Source: Reticulitermes lucifugus (lineage: Eukaryota; Arthropoda; Insecta; Blattodea; Rhinotermitidae). Taken from it: a stretch of 64,000 bases of DNA. The position numbers and the translations under genes were made by a program. The stretch is taken from contig JAKCWW010000075.1 in NCBI GenBank assembly GCA_026260175.1, positions 116,605 through 180,604 of the forward strand. The letters run 5' to 3'. Below are positions 32,663 through 43,905 of the stretch, piece by piece; the stretch's first letter is position 1; the number at the start of each line of letters is the position of its first letter. The notes beneath the pieces were generated by a model, which saw only the letters and a program-made list of their open reading frames with translations, searched no databases and was not told the DNA's origin.

Positions 32663-35600
32663 AGCTAAACCTGGTGGCACATCGATTCACAATTATTTTT
32701 AAATATTTTATTACACATTTAGTTAACCTTATGGGCACAAATATTTAGGAGTAGTCTACTCTATTATTAACTGAAATACGACAGCTGAATGCATCGTCAT
32801 TTTCAATGTAAGACGTTAAACTTGATACACGCTTAATCTTCCTGCTGAATATGTTGATTCCTGTACTGTAATTTGCGCGTCCAAATAGAATACATGCTTG
32901 GAATGTAATCCGTAATGTAATGCAGAATATTCCCAGCGGCGTTCTTTGCATGTTACTAAACTTTATCGTAGTATTTTTGTTTTCTCCTGTCAATTTTCAT
33001 TCCATCGAAGCTGACCGTTGTTATTCGGGTCTGGTACAGTAAGTTGCCCCAATATCGGCTGCACTATCATGGAACGCACTTTGACTCGCCCATCACAAGA
33101 ATATAAAGTGAAGCTCACTAGCGGCCTATTTATAAAATTTGATTAATGGTTTAAAAATACATGAGAAATTAGTTTATAACCTTCAGCAAACTGGACAGTA
33201 TTGTGGGTTAGGTCCAATAAAGCCTGTTTCTCGTGACCTTGAAGTTGCTCTTAATCTTTCCATTTTTTTTGGTCTTCCCAGAACACGGCATCCACTCGGA
33301 AGACAGTAGAAAGCCAGTAGTGAGAGGTGAGGTTCTTTCATTCTTGCCACATGTTTTGTCCACTTCTGTTGGTAACGAATGAGATCTTCAACTGTGCTGG
33401 GTAATTGTAATTTTTCACAGATACTTTTTTCAAATTTTATTAAAAGTGTAATATACGAAAGTTTTAAAAATCTATCCAGCGTTATAGGCGCTGGTAAGAT
33501 GTCACAGAAAAAAAAAGCATTCGCACATGTGATGTGAAAATGAGGTGTTCTTTTTCACTTTTTAAATGACGCCTAACATGTAATTGAATACATGAGATAT
33601 TCAGACCTATGAATACTTTCATTTATGTGGACTCTGTCTTTGTCCTTTTAAAACCTAGCTTTGTTTTTAAAATATTTTTAATAAAATATCACTAAAGAAA
33701 CGTGGCTCCTATAAGCTAACATTTCCCTTCCATTTTACAATCCCAAACTGGAGTAGGTGTTTATTAAAATTGTATTCACTCTTCGTTCTTTTGCTGTATG
33801 CTGCCTGGCCTCCTCTCATTTAAGTCCTATTTGCAGAGGCTGTTGAAGGCCTTTACCTAGGGTAGGTCTGGCAAACCTTTGTAACTCTGTGTACCACAAA
33901 TTCTAGAAAGTTGTAAGTAGTTCCCATAACGTGCCCCTAATGCTTCTTGGTCAACGAGATGATGGTCTGTAGCTGGACGGACTTAGGTAGCAATTTTTAA
34001 TAAAAATATGAAACCCCATAAATTAGGCGCCCGAGTTAAAAGATTTGTTTTGCATGCTACTTTGGACACCCAAGCCATAGTTTCTCCATCCGTGACCTAG
34101 GGGGCAGCCCTCGGAAATAATTGATCATCACACGACTCGGCACATACTGTAAAAGAGTTCCAACACTATTCGAAGCTTCAAGTATGTAGAAGAGCTACGA
34201 TATTTCGGTCTTCAGAGTCAGTAGCTACTAGAATAAAGGCCTCTTCATTATTCCAATTCTTTTGTGATCCTCCTGAATTGTTCAGTTAGGATGGCAAATA
34301 AGTTGCAGGCTGGGCGGTCAGGGAATGTGGGTTTCATTCCCTTGAGCACCCAGCTGCCTGCGCTCTGTTTACCGTGGCTTCTTCCTCCGGAATTAAAGCG
34401 GTCGTGTCGGGAAGCTGACCCCTTACCTCCACCTAACTCTCAAGTTAAAAATGTATATACACTTATCGGCACTCCCCGTATGTCTTTAGGGCGCAACACT
34501 TTACTGGCCTCAGGGAAAATTTAGCTTTTGCTTTACTTTCCACTTTAATTCAGATACTGCAAAGAGCATGCGTGGGATAAGCACTCGCAGGCAACAGACA
34601 AGAAGTGGAAATCCAAATTCGGAAGCCAACTTCTTTGCTATAGAGTACAACAGCATATTAAGAAAGGCTGTTGTAAATACTGTAAAGAACGCTAGTGTTT
34701 TATAAAATGCTAAGTTTAAGTTGAGTAACTCAGACACTCTTAGCTTCCAAAGGAAGTCTCTGCTCAATGCAATTGGTTTGTATGCCTATCCAGAATCTCA
34801 TTCTTCATGCTGACCTTTTAATACATCCAACAAGCGGAACAAACTGCATTAGAGGTGCTTTATAGCGGTTACCGCTCCATTGTAACGAAGAATGTTATAG
34901 CCAGCCTCGGGTCTCGACTGGATGTACTATAACATGTAACCCGTCCTTGTCTTGCCATCATTTACAACTGGCATATTGGTAAATCTTACGCAAGTTAGGA
35001 CTCCGCCCATATACTTCGTTACGATTGAACCTACGAAAATACTCCACTGCCTGTTTAGCAAGAAAATATCCTTGCAGATGCTTATTTGTTTCGTAAGACG
35101 AGCTCATTTCTCAGGTACGGCTGATAACCTTAGCCAGTATCGTCCATTATTCACTCCACATTATACAGAGTGGTTCAAAAATACCTACTCACTTGGAACA
35201 ACTTACAAACGGAATACTATTCTTGATCATTCAACAGCAATGTTACAGCTAGGCGGCCACATTTCTGTTCCGGGTAGAGGCTTTGGAATTTTGTGTTCAT
35301 CACTTCCATAGCTCTTTCTGAGCTGTCCCAGGAGAAGGCTATTAGAGTTCCTATTTTTAAAAAAAGTCATTATTTGCTGGATTATTTGAATATTATCAAG
35401 CAGCGATATCTCAGAAGTTTGAATGTTAAGGGGTTTGAACACTGGCTTGTCTTTTCCGTTAAATATTTTTTCCTTTCCTGTCCAGAACCGCCTGCGGCTC
35501 GTTGAACTTGTTTTTGGAGAACGATGTTTTCCTCTTAGTGCTGAACAGTAAATTGCGTTTCCTATATACTCCTTACCTAATTTGATAAAACAACACAGTT

Positions 35601-36588
35601 TCTTATTAATAGTTATTGCCTTTGGGTACCGCTACCCCTCGCTCTTCGCTAAATGTGCAAAGTCAAAATGACAGATACCCTACACAGATCCTCAAAGAAT
35701 AGTGTTTCATGCAAAGATTGAGCACTCAATTCCTTGATGAAGCAGATATAAAACCTTTCTCTGACAAATTTTCGACCAGCGCATAATTTTAAAGGAAAAC
35801 GCCATTAAAATTGAATGCCATAGAACAGAAGATTCTACGTGTTACCGTACAGAGAATTCGACGTAAGGCGTTTAAACTCGATAGGTTAATTAGGTTAGGT
35901 ATTTAGAGAGAAAATGCTGGCTGTAATTTTTATGATTCTCAAAATAGGATGAATTTGAATTCTTTGAGCATTCTGTATTGTTTACGTATGAAATGTATTA
36001 CTTTTCCAGCATGTATCACTCTTCCTCACGGGAGATACATAGATGTTTGGAATAAAATTATGCCTAAAAGCTTTACATGGATCAGTGTTAATTTGCAGAA
36101 TGGCGTGTATAACCACGTTCGAAATAACAATTAGTCATAAGTAACTCGTGGCATGAAGTTTTCCTTGACCATTTGAAAGTAAATTCTAAGGTCTTATGTG
36201 ATGTGATGTGATGGCGTGTAGTCTGGTAGGCGATTATCGGCTTTTCGGAAAAGCCTACTGTCTTGATCTTCAAGATAGAAATGTAGGTAGCATTTTACGC
36301 AGAATCTCTTAAAACTACCCACAAATTACACGGCATCACAAGCGAGGAAACTCTTCGCTATTTACTTTAGTAAGTATGCCAGGTCTTATATTTAAATCCA
36401 ACTCACGCTCTTGCATATTTCTCCCATACATTTTAATATTGTTAATTCTTCTATCTACGTCTACATCCATGAAGTGGCATTATACCCAAGTGTTTCTTAG
36501 ATCACGATGAAGAAACATTACAGTTAATATTCAATTAAATTAGTGAAACAAATTCTATTAAATCTAAACATTATGAAGGTGTAGGGCA
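32663..36588. other. 3.9-kb block without supported features
   Basis: Frames at 34264-34524, 34510-34767 (minus) and 34952-35311 (119 codons) resemble no protein I know. TTATACAGAGTGGTTCAAAA at 35160 looks like an end of an insect DNA element, but no matching second end was found. Confidence 0.3.
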
Positions 36589-36596
36589 GTGTTTAC

Positions 36597-36842
36597 CAAC
36601 CTGAGGGTCGCAGCAAAAATTTGGGTCTCTAAGCTCTTCTGATTGGGTCACGAAACAATGATTTGCATGCTGATTTGAAAATATTGATTTTTATATTAAT
36701 TTTATTAAATCATTAGAAGGTCACATTTATTAAGCCCAGTTATGTATTTTTATTTTACGTCTCTCTTTTTTTGACTGCTTGGGTCGCGAGAAAAAGCCAT
36801 TGGCTTAATCTGGGTCGCTGCTCGAAAAGGTTTTGAAAGCTT
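36597..36842. mobile_element. hAT-like MITE
   Basis: The left end CAGTGTTTACCAACCTGAGG is of the CAGTGnTTnCCAAC type shared by hAT elements. The right end, AAAAGGTTTTGAAAGC, is a decayed complement. Subterminal GGGTCGC motifs occur on both sides (near 36606, 36780 and 36810). Flanking 8-mers GTGTAGGG (36589-36596) and GTGTAGAG (36843-36850) match at 7 of 8 positions, the TSD length of hAT. It is non-coding; the 64-codon minus frame 36755-36949 is incidental. Confidence 0.65.
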
Positions 36843-36850
36843 GTGTAGAG

Positions 36851-37386
36851 GTCATCACCGGTGCTTCGTAATCTAGAGATCCAAAACTGGGTTATTTTTC
36901 CGGAGATCAGGCATCCTGTCTGAGGTATTTCATAATAGTACGCATCCATTGCAGACTATGGTACTATATTTAAACAGGTCACAACAGTTTTATTTATCAT
37001 CTACCGTAAATCGTTTTACACTACTCACGATAGAGGCTGTAAGTAATTCAGTATATTTTTAAGTGATAGACATTCTTTTCTTTAGAGTTGAGTAAACAAC
37101 GTGATTGTAATTAAGCTGAGAGGGCGTTACTTACCGTGTAAGTTGTAATAATGTAAGACCGTAATATTTCTGAGAACGTCAAATATTACATAAACCAATT
37201 TTTTTTGGAGGATGTTATCGTTTCTGTCTTTTGAGAGATACAATTTTGTACTCTGTGCACATGAGTTCCAACTTTCCGGTGGCACTTTCTACATCCATCA
37301 CCAAGACTATAGCTGCATGACAGTAAATTCCAGAATTCCTAGTGAGAGCATCAAATACCAAAAAAATATTTTATTTTTTGGGGTAG
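36851..37386. other. No recognisable feature
   Basis: AT-rich spacer between a hAT-like MITE and a SINE B. Confidence 0.35.
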
Positions 37387-37400
37387 TCTAAACCATTTTT

Positions 37401-37708
37401 GGGGCACGCGGTGGCGCAGTTGGTTAAGGCACTGCGCTACAAGCCGGAAGGTAGCGGGTTCGAGTCCCGATGGCGTCATTGGAATATTTTCATTGACATA
37501 ATCCTTCCGGTCGCACTATTGCCCTGGGGTCGACTCAGCCTCTAACAGGAATGAGTACCAGGAATATTTCCTGGGTGATACAGGCGGCCGGTGCGTAGGG
37601 CTGACAACCTTACCACCTTCATATGTCGATTGTCTTGAAACCTGGAAGCCTCAAACTGCTAGAACCCTCAGGGCCTGTCCAAGACTGTACAGGGATTGCT
37701 TTACCTTA
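37401..37708 (+). mobile_element. SINE family B, full-length copy
   Basis: This is the best-preserved family B head: GGGGCACGCGGTGGCGCAGT (A-box), GGCACTGCGCTACAAGCC, GGTAGCGGGTTCGAGTCCCG (B-box). The body includes TTGACATAATCCTTCCGGTC, CTGGGGTCGACTCAGCC, CAGGAATATTTCCTGG (palindromic), GGGCTGACAACCTTACCACC and GGGCCTGTCC, ending GGATTGCTTTACCTTA. The flanks TCTAAACCATTTTT (37387-37400) and TCTAACATTTTT (37709-37720) are probably a TSD with small indels. It serves as the reference for the deleted copies at 7816 and 21248. Confidence 0.92.
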
Positions 37709-37720
37709 TCTAACATTTTT

Positions 37721-38560
37721 AAGTCTATCAAACACTGGTACTTTGAAAATTCAAGCCACAAAAGCCACAGAAAAACAGCGGCATTTCTGACGGTCCACAG
37801 CAGCAGTCTGGCTCTCTTGCTCAGAAACAAGAATTCCGATAATGTTGTTCTGCTACATCCAAACACATAACCGGCCATTTAACACACTACTGTAAAAAAA
37901 TGTGCAAAAATGTAGAAACAGATAGCACTTTGGCGTGAAGAATGGTTTCCAAATAAATATTACAAAAATTGTGCTAGGATGTCGGCAGTCTATATATCAT
38001 GAGGCTACATACAAGGTCCGCCCGCAACGAGCTGTGCACACACCCATCTTATCTGTGACAAGGTCACCACGTAAATCATAGATCGATATTCAAGGATGGT
38101 AACACTATGTGATGAACTCATTTCTCAACAGTTCGGAAAATTCACACATTTACTGGACGAACTACGTATCTGTACTGCATCCGGGAGACTTAGTTTCCTT
38201 TACTTGGAGAAATAAATTTAAAATAAGAGCAATATTCAAATAAAGAAACTGATGCTAGTTGGAAAGTTTATATATATCGTAAACTTAAAGAATGTATGGC
38301 ATTTATTTATTAACAAAACTATGAATTACTCTTATTACTACCGTTATTTACTTTAAAATATTGTGCCCTCATGCTACGTATGCGTTCTTTCAACGTCATC
38401 CCCGATTTACGGGTTCGTTATGACAATAGCAAACACAAATATGTTGCTTTTATTATTAAAAGGTGAAAGAATATACACGTGTTACCGAATAATGCGTCAA
38501 CTGCCTTTGCCTGTTGGCGCCATCTGCACAACAATGCGTAGTGCGCAGTCTGAATTCCAA
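37721..38560. other. No recognisable feature
   Basis: AT-rich spacer up to a CATA microsatellite. Confidence 0.35.
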
Positions 38561-38611
38561 CATACATACATACGTACATACATATATACATACATACATA
38601 CATACATACAC
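38561..38611. repeat. (CATA)n microsatellite
   Basis: About 51 bp of CATA units with a CGTA and two TATA interruptions. Frames on both strands here are Tyr/Ile/Cys-rich low-complexity readings. Confidence 0.95.
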
Positions 38612-38959
38612 ACTGACTTGCGCAGATAATGTAAAGGAATTTACATGTGTTACCGAATGAAGCATCGAGACTGTTTAACGATTAATGCCATATGTCAGAT
38701 TTGAGCGTAACTGCGTCCCTTTAAGCGCAATAAACCATGCACATTGGCTTGTGTGAATATAGATGTGAAGGTATACACGCACATGTGTTATCGAGTTACG
38801 GCTAATAAAGTAGTAGGGCCTAATCTTCATGCACTTATGCTACATTCCGGTCCGGAACACCCTTCCTAATATTATGCCAAGGAGTACCATGTATTTATCT
38901 GAAAAGAAAATATGACAACTAGAGACCGTCTTTAAAAGCACCAAGTGAATGGCAAAGTT

Positions 38960-39415
38960 AGCCCTTTGAAGGTAGCAAATTGTATAATACTTAACGCTTT
39001 GTAGATTAATATCAATATAAAAATTTAGATCTTAGCTAACAGAGAACATTTGTGTTTCCATTAGAAAGAATGATTTGTTAATTTTGTGTAGAATAATAAT
39101 GGCTGTTTATTGTAATAACTACATGTAAATTTAAATAAAAACATGATAAATGTAAATACTCTTCAGAAGAAACATCAAATAGCTTCCAAATAAGCCATTT
39201 GAAAATTGCAATTTATGTAATATTTAACCCTCTGAACGCAGATTAATCTGCAATTATATAAATATATAGTTTATACCTCACAGAGCACACAGTGTTCTTC
39301 CGTCAGGAAGAGAATTTGACGAGTTTTTTCTAGGAAAATCGTTGTTTTTTACTGTAATAATTTCGTGGAACACAAACATACTGCGTATACAAAACGCAGT
39401 TTGTGTTAATCTTAG
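38960..39415 (+). repeat. Dispersed repeat E, two diverged copies in tandem
   Basis: Segment 38975-39125 and segment 39215-39355 align in order: ATACTTAACGC / ATATTTAACCC, GTAGATTAAT / GCAGATTAAT, AGCTAACAGAGAACA / ACCTCACAGAGCACA, and TTTATTGTAATAA / TTTTACTGTAATAA. The second copy continues into the block shared with 32583. Divergence is high, so the tandem arrangement is old. There is no coding frame and the class is unknown. Confidence 0.5.
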
Positions 39416-39420
39416 CGGGA

Positions 39421-41805
39421 CATGTATTACGCACTAGGCTTTAAAGGGTTGAGAACACATAAAACAGATTTCGTCTCCTTCACAAAAGCCAACAAATTAA
39501 TATTCTTCGGGGAAATAATTACTGATTATTCTGAGGAAGATGCTAAAAATATAAATATGTAGATTTCCTTCTCAAAGCAGGGAGCGTAGCAGAACATAGA
39601 GTTCAAATCCCAGAAAAACCAACCCTTAATAAGCGAAGGAGGTAAAATTCTGAAACTTTGTTTGGTCAAAGTGCAATCGCTGATGTTCTTCCGTGTGACT
39701 ACATCGAAAATCTTGATTGGGAACAAAGCCCTTAAATTCTCGAAATTCACTTCATTTTCTCCACTTGTGACATTTTTGTATTCATTACACGAACAGAGAC
39801 CATTTCGACTTCTTACACGTTGAGAAATTTATGGACTATTAATCTTGCTTTCTGAAGCCCTATATGAATTCTTCAGCTTTTCTGCCTGTGGACGTTTTTT
39901 TCCCACAGAATTTGTAATTACAATAGCTGCTAAGCTTTACGTAATTTTCGTTAAGAAGGACTGGCCAAGCAGCGCCAGCAGACAGTCTTTCGTTGTCTGA
40001 CCAATCACAGAATTCGAAGACAAATCTGTCACAGTAGTCACAATTGGAGCATTAAATGGTTGATGATGTACAAGGGCAGTGATTCGACAGTCAGAAGTTG
40101 CTGGACACTTAAGTCAGAGGACGGTGTCCGCTGTGCTCTACGTTTGCATAAAGTGTTCTTCAGAGAGAACGGAATATTTTGTGGCCCAACATCCCTTGTC
40201 AGGCCTGTTTCAAGTCCGTCCTTGGAAACAGGTTAAATACGAGCAACACGAAACATTTGTGTAGCACATAATTCAACTACCTGCACCATTAATTGCTCAC
40301 ACACGCCGCTTGAAGTTTTATTTCCTCATAGGTACAAGTCAAAAGAACCCGCATAGAGGCAAAAGCTGTGATTACGAAAGAAGAGCTGGTGACCAAGGAA
40401 ATTGGTTACATACTCTTAAAGTTCGACACTTAAAACTTAAAGGCTGAAATTCATTCACTGGAAAAGCTTAATTCACTACAATAATTTAGCTTGACCTGAA
40501 ATAATTTGTATTTAATAAGAAAAAGACCCACTTAACGTGCCTTTGCTAAGCAAATTATAATTCCTAACAGGCAGAGAATCTTGAACCCAGCGTTGAGGAG
40601 ACAATCAACGACTGAACACAAAAGCTCGACACCGAGCAAAAACTACAAAAATGAGATGTTTCCTATTATCGGGACACCCGATCGAATTTATACAGAGTTC
40701 AAGCGAACTTTAATGTGAGTTCCAATCGACGAGTTTAATTGTACTACTGTAACATTTCTTAAAAACAGAAGACGTGTTATATTTCTGATGGCGATAGTAT
40801 AATATATCAAGAAATTTGTTTAGTTTTGCTTTCTCTTTTAAGTTTCTAACAACTTCAAATTGTTACAAGACATGCCATCAATACTGTAACTTAAAAATAT
40901 TTGATTAACTTTTGAATCCAATAAACAGACAGTGACCCTAAGCTTTTATTATGTGGTGAACTTCAATATAATTTCACACATAACAAACAACTGGCTCGAG
41001 GAGCATACCTCTTATTCCCGAAGACATAATCTGAGCTAACCCCGACAAAGCACGAATGGATGTCCAGGCGTTGAAGATGATAAGAAGACATCAAGTTGCT
41101 CCTCATAAGCCCAAGGAGCAGAGCGAGGAAGGCCGGTTTTTCATTTGTATATTAGTGCGTAAGATTGTGGCGTGAAACAAACAATAAATTATTAATCATT
41201 CCTTCATGCTACTAAGTTTTGTTTTGTTTCTTGGTCATCAGTCCGAGAGCATGCTGTTAAGACCCTGAAGAGAATGTCGTGCTCTCCACATCATGAGCTA
41301 CGCCGTGTACCTCGACTTCTTAACCTTTCAACCTATCATAATTAACAGCGCCCATCCTGTCAAGATGCAGCGTAAGCTGTGCGGGACAGGTATAAGTTGT
41401 AGCGGACACAGTGAGTCTTAATAAGGACACACGGCGGACGGCGACTTTAGTATCAACAGAGTAGCCACTGTGTGTAAGTGATTAATCTACGTGTAAGTTG
41501 TTGTTAGGTATACAATTTAGAACACGAAGTGGGTTATGCAATTGTTTAAGTATAAGTGCTGATTGTGTGAGGAACTTCCTGTGACCTACACATTCTAGTC
41601 CGGTGACTTCATCCTTCCGATAAAGGTAGGATGTCACATAGATCTCTTCTTGTCTGCAGGAGTGGCTCTTCGAAGCCGATGTGACTTCAGTGCGTCGTGT
41701 CCCCACGCTTTGGATACGTGTCGACTGGCTCGCCTTGAATTCATTTTGAGTCCAGGTATAAAGCAGTTTTTAATTAAGCCAATGAGTAATTAACTGCATA
41801 ATATA
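39421..41805. other. 2.4-kb block without supported features
   Basis: Short frames (39526-39750 minus, 40079-40264 plus, 41482-41706 minus) have no recognisable motif. Confidence 0.35.
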
Positions 41806-41935
41806 TGAGATCTGAAATTCTTGCTGCAATTACAGTTAAAATTACAGCAGTCTCGAATGTGACTCAGTGTGTTTTGGTAGAGATTTTCCAGACGATTGGG
41901 GCAATCTCCGCGTCTATGTTTGGAAAACGTGATCT
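41806..41935 (+). repeat. Dispersed repeat F, left-type copy
   Basis: The translation MRSEILAAITVKITAVSN, then TQCVLVEIFQ, is a decayed form of the RFEVLAAVTMKIT-FWDV-PCSLVD-YQ phrase I remember from many insect gene models contaminated by this repeat. The nucleotide alignment with 24240 and 18709 supports this. The 61-codon frame 41805-41990 should not be called a gene. Confidence 0.65.
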
Positions 41936-42341
41936 TTATAAAGTACCCTATACGCGCTCTTGGAAAATCAATATTTGCTCAGTTACTTAAGAAATTTGCT
42001 GATTTAATTGATTTCGAAATTTAGCATCTTGTTTACGAGATCTCGTCAACGGGTCCTGTCCTGAGCCATGTTGAATCAGTCAACAGCTTCATACATAATT
42101 TTAAGTAAGTGAATTTTATGCTTAGATTTTTCAAAGCCTCTGTTTCCTTCAAGTTTTCAGATTACAATTTGCATTTATTTGCAATTTTTGTTATGCTTGC
42201 TACACGCCCTGTCCATCAATACCTGATCAAATAATTATAATAATATTTGGTGAATAATACCAATATATAGACTGCGATCATCTCCTGCTCTCTCCCTTCA
42301 CTCCAACTCATCATGGAGCAACGTAAAAATTCTTAGATCAT

Positions 42342-42537
42342 CGGTGTCCAAACTTTTCTAGCAAAGGGCCACATCCGTTATTGTGAGCTGCTTTGCGGAC
42401 GTCACGAGCAAAAATAACAATACGTGGTGTAATGAACTGCCTAAATTATTGTGTCATTTTTATAGTATATAATACTTTACGAATGTGGCCGCAGGCCATA
42501 TAAATGAACCTGGAGGACCGCGGGTTGGGAACCCATG
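42342..42537. mobile_element. hAT-like MITE, second family
   Basis: The left end CGGTGTCCAAACTTTTC, followed by GCAAAGGGCCACA, and the right end GGACCGCGGGTTGGGAACCC form imperfect inverted termini of the CAGTGGTTCCCAAAC type. About 196 bp, no open frame. I could not find an 8-bp TSD, so the ends are approximate. Confidence 0.55.
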
Positions 42538-43539
42538 GTCTGGAGTATGGGTAAATTAAAGGGAAATATTATCTATAGGCGAGGTTGAGAGGAAATTAAA
42601 CTGTGGGCCATTGGTCTCATAGTAACACGAAGAAATGAGAAATGTACTGATGACAGTACGTAATAAATAGGCACATACCAACAGAATCTGCACAAATTTT
42701 GAATTAATGGCATAATGTTCATTATAATATAATATTATGTTAATGTTGAGAGCGCAATGTAGTGCAGCGTAAAATTATGGAAATCAAAGAAGTCCTTGAC
42801 TGATTTGGCAGGTCGCAGTTATAGCTGTATGCACTGTGATCTAAATAACATTTCAAAATTCATTTTCTCTTTCACAGAAAAATCCATTACAAAAACGGAA
42901 AAGTTAATGCGAATAGGCTGTTTGGGCAAAGTGCTGAAAATGTTTGTTGAACACGACGTGGTATTTACGTGCCACCTGTTTTTATTTTGTTAGGTACACT
43001 ACAGATCGCAACCATATTACTTTTAAATAGTCAGTATACTTATTGAAGTCAACAACTTACACAAAGAACTGATAACAGGCCGTAAAAGAAACCACAAAAT
43101 TCGTCTCTTTTTACGTCACAAAGATTTACGTTTTGATTTTTACAATATCATTAACATATCCATAGATAATTCCTTGGGCGTGATGTCCCTCCTTTGCTTA
43201 AATAATCAGCACGACGTGAAGAATTGTGACGTAGTGAACTTATGGCTTCACTCATTCTTGACCGCGGCAGTATATGGTGAGTAGTCGTCAGCTTCAGATC
43301 TCGGCTGATTTACCTCTGTGGGAGAGGAATCATTGGATGGGAGGTTGACGCGGTGGAGAACAAAGTTCTCTCACCCTGACAGTAATCCAATACCCATTGC
43401 TCTGTTGCCAGTACACACCGCAGTAGCTGCATCGACCGAGCCATCATTGGTTCGTTCCTTAAGTTTGCTGGCACTAAAAACGGAATTTGCATTTATTATC
43501 ATTTATTGGGGGTAAGCTGTATTGGATTTGTGGGCTCTG
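42538..43539. other. No recognisable feature
   Basis: AT-rich, with a less AT-rich patch at 43310-43500 where frames of 60-65 codons overlap on both strands. No motif recognised. Confidence 0.3.
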
Positions 43540-43549
43540 ATAAGTCTAT

Positions 43550-43818
43550 GAGTTGATCTCAGTGGCCGTGGGGTCTAAAGTGTATGTCTGATGCCGCTCG
43601 ATTGCTGGAATCACGGGTTCGAATCCCGTTGAATGCATGGATGTTTGCCTTTTGTGTTTGTTGTGTGTTGTGTAGGTAGCGACCTCTGCGACGAGCTGAT
43701 CATTCGTTCAGAGGAGTCCTACAAGGTGTATATGTCTAATTGTGTGTGATCTAGAAAACTCAAAACGAAGCGGCCAAGACCTGACTTGGGCTGTAGCGCC
43801 ACAGAAAAAAAAGAAAGA
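43550..43818 (+). mobile_element. SINE family C, copy with probable TSD
   Basis: The head has CAGTGGCCGTGGGGTCTAAA and the B-box ATCACGGGTTCGAATCCCG. The body matches copy 14134 through GCATGGATGTTTGCC, TGTGTTGTGTAGGTAG, TCATTCGTTCAGAGGAGTCC and GGCTGTAGCGCCACAG, ending in an A-rich tail. Flanks ATAAGTCTAT (43540-43549) and ATAAGTCCAT (43819-43828) differ at one base and probably mark the TSD. Confidence 0.92.
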
Positions 43819-43855
43819 ATAAGTCCATTATGCACGAATATGGATAATTTTAGTA

Positions 43856-43905
43856 GTGGTAATTGACAAGGAAAAGCGAAGTACTCGGAGAATAATATGT
43901 CCTAA
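43856..43905 (-). mobile_element. SINE family D fragment
   Basis: GGTAATTGACAAGGAAAAGC and GAAGTACTCGGAGAA match 10331-10375 of the intact SINE D. It lies just downstream of the SINE C. Confidence 0.6.

Noticed and set aside
33840-34130. Third hAT-like MITE (TCTGGCAAACCTTTG)
   Set aside because: One end is weakly similar to hAT termini, but the other end and an 8-bp TSD are not found.
34264-34524. 86-codon ORF / tRNA-like GGGTTTCATTCC
   Set aside because: No A-box at suitable distance, no SINE body and no recognisable protein.
35160-35520. DNA transposon starting TTATACAGAGTGGTTCAAAA
   Set aside because: The start resembles insect element ends, but I found no matching second terminus or TSD.
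38456-38665. Cys/Tyr-rich small proteins on both strands
   Set aside because: They are translations of a (CATA)n microsatellite.
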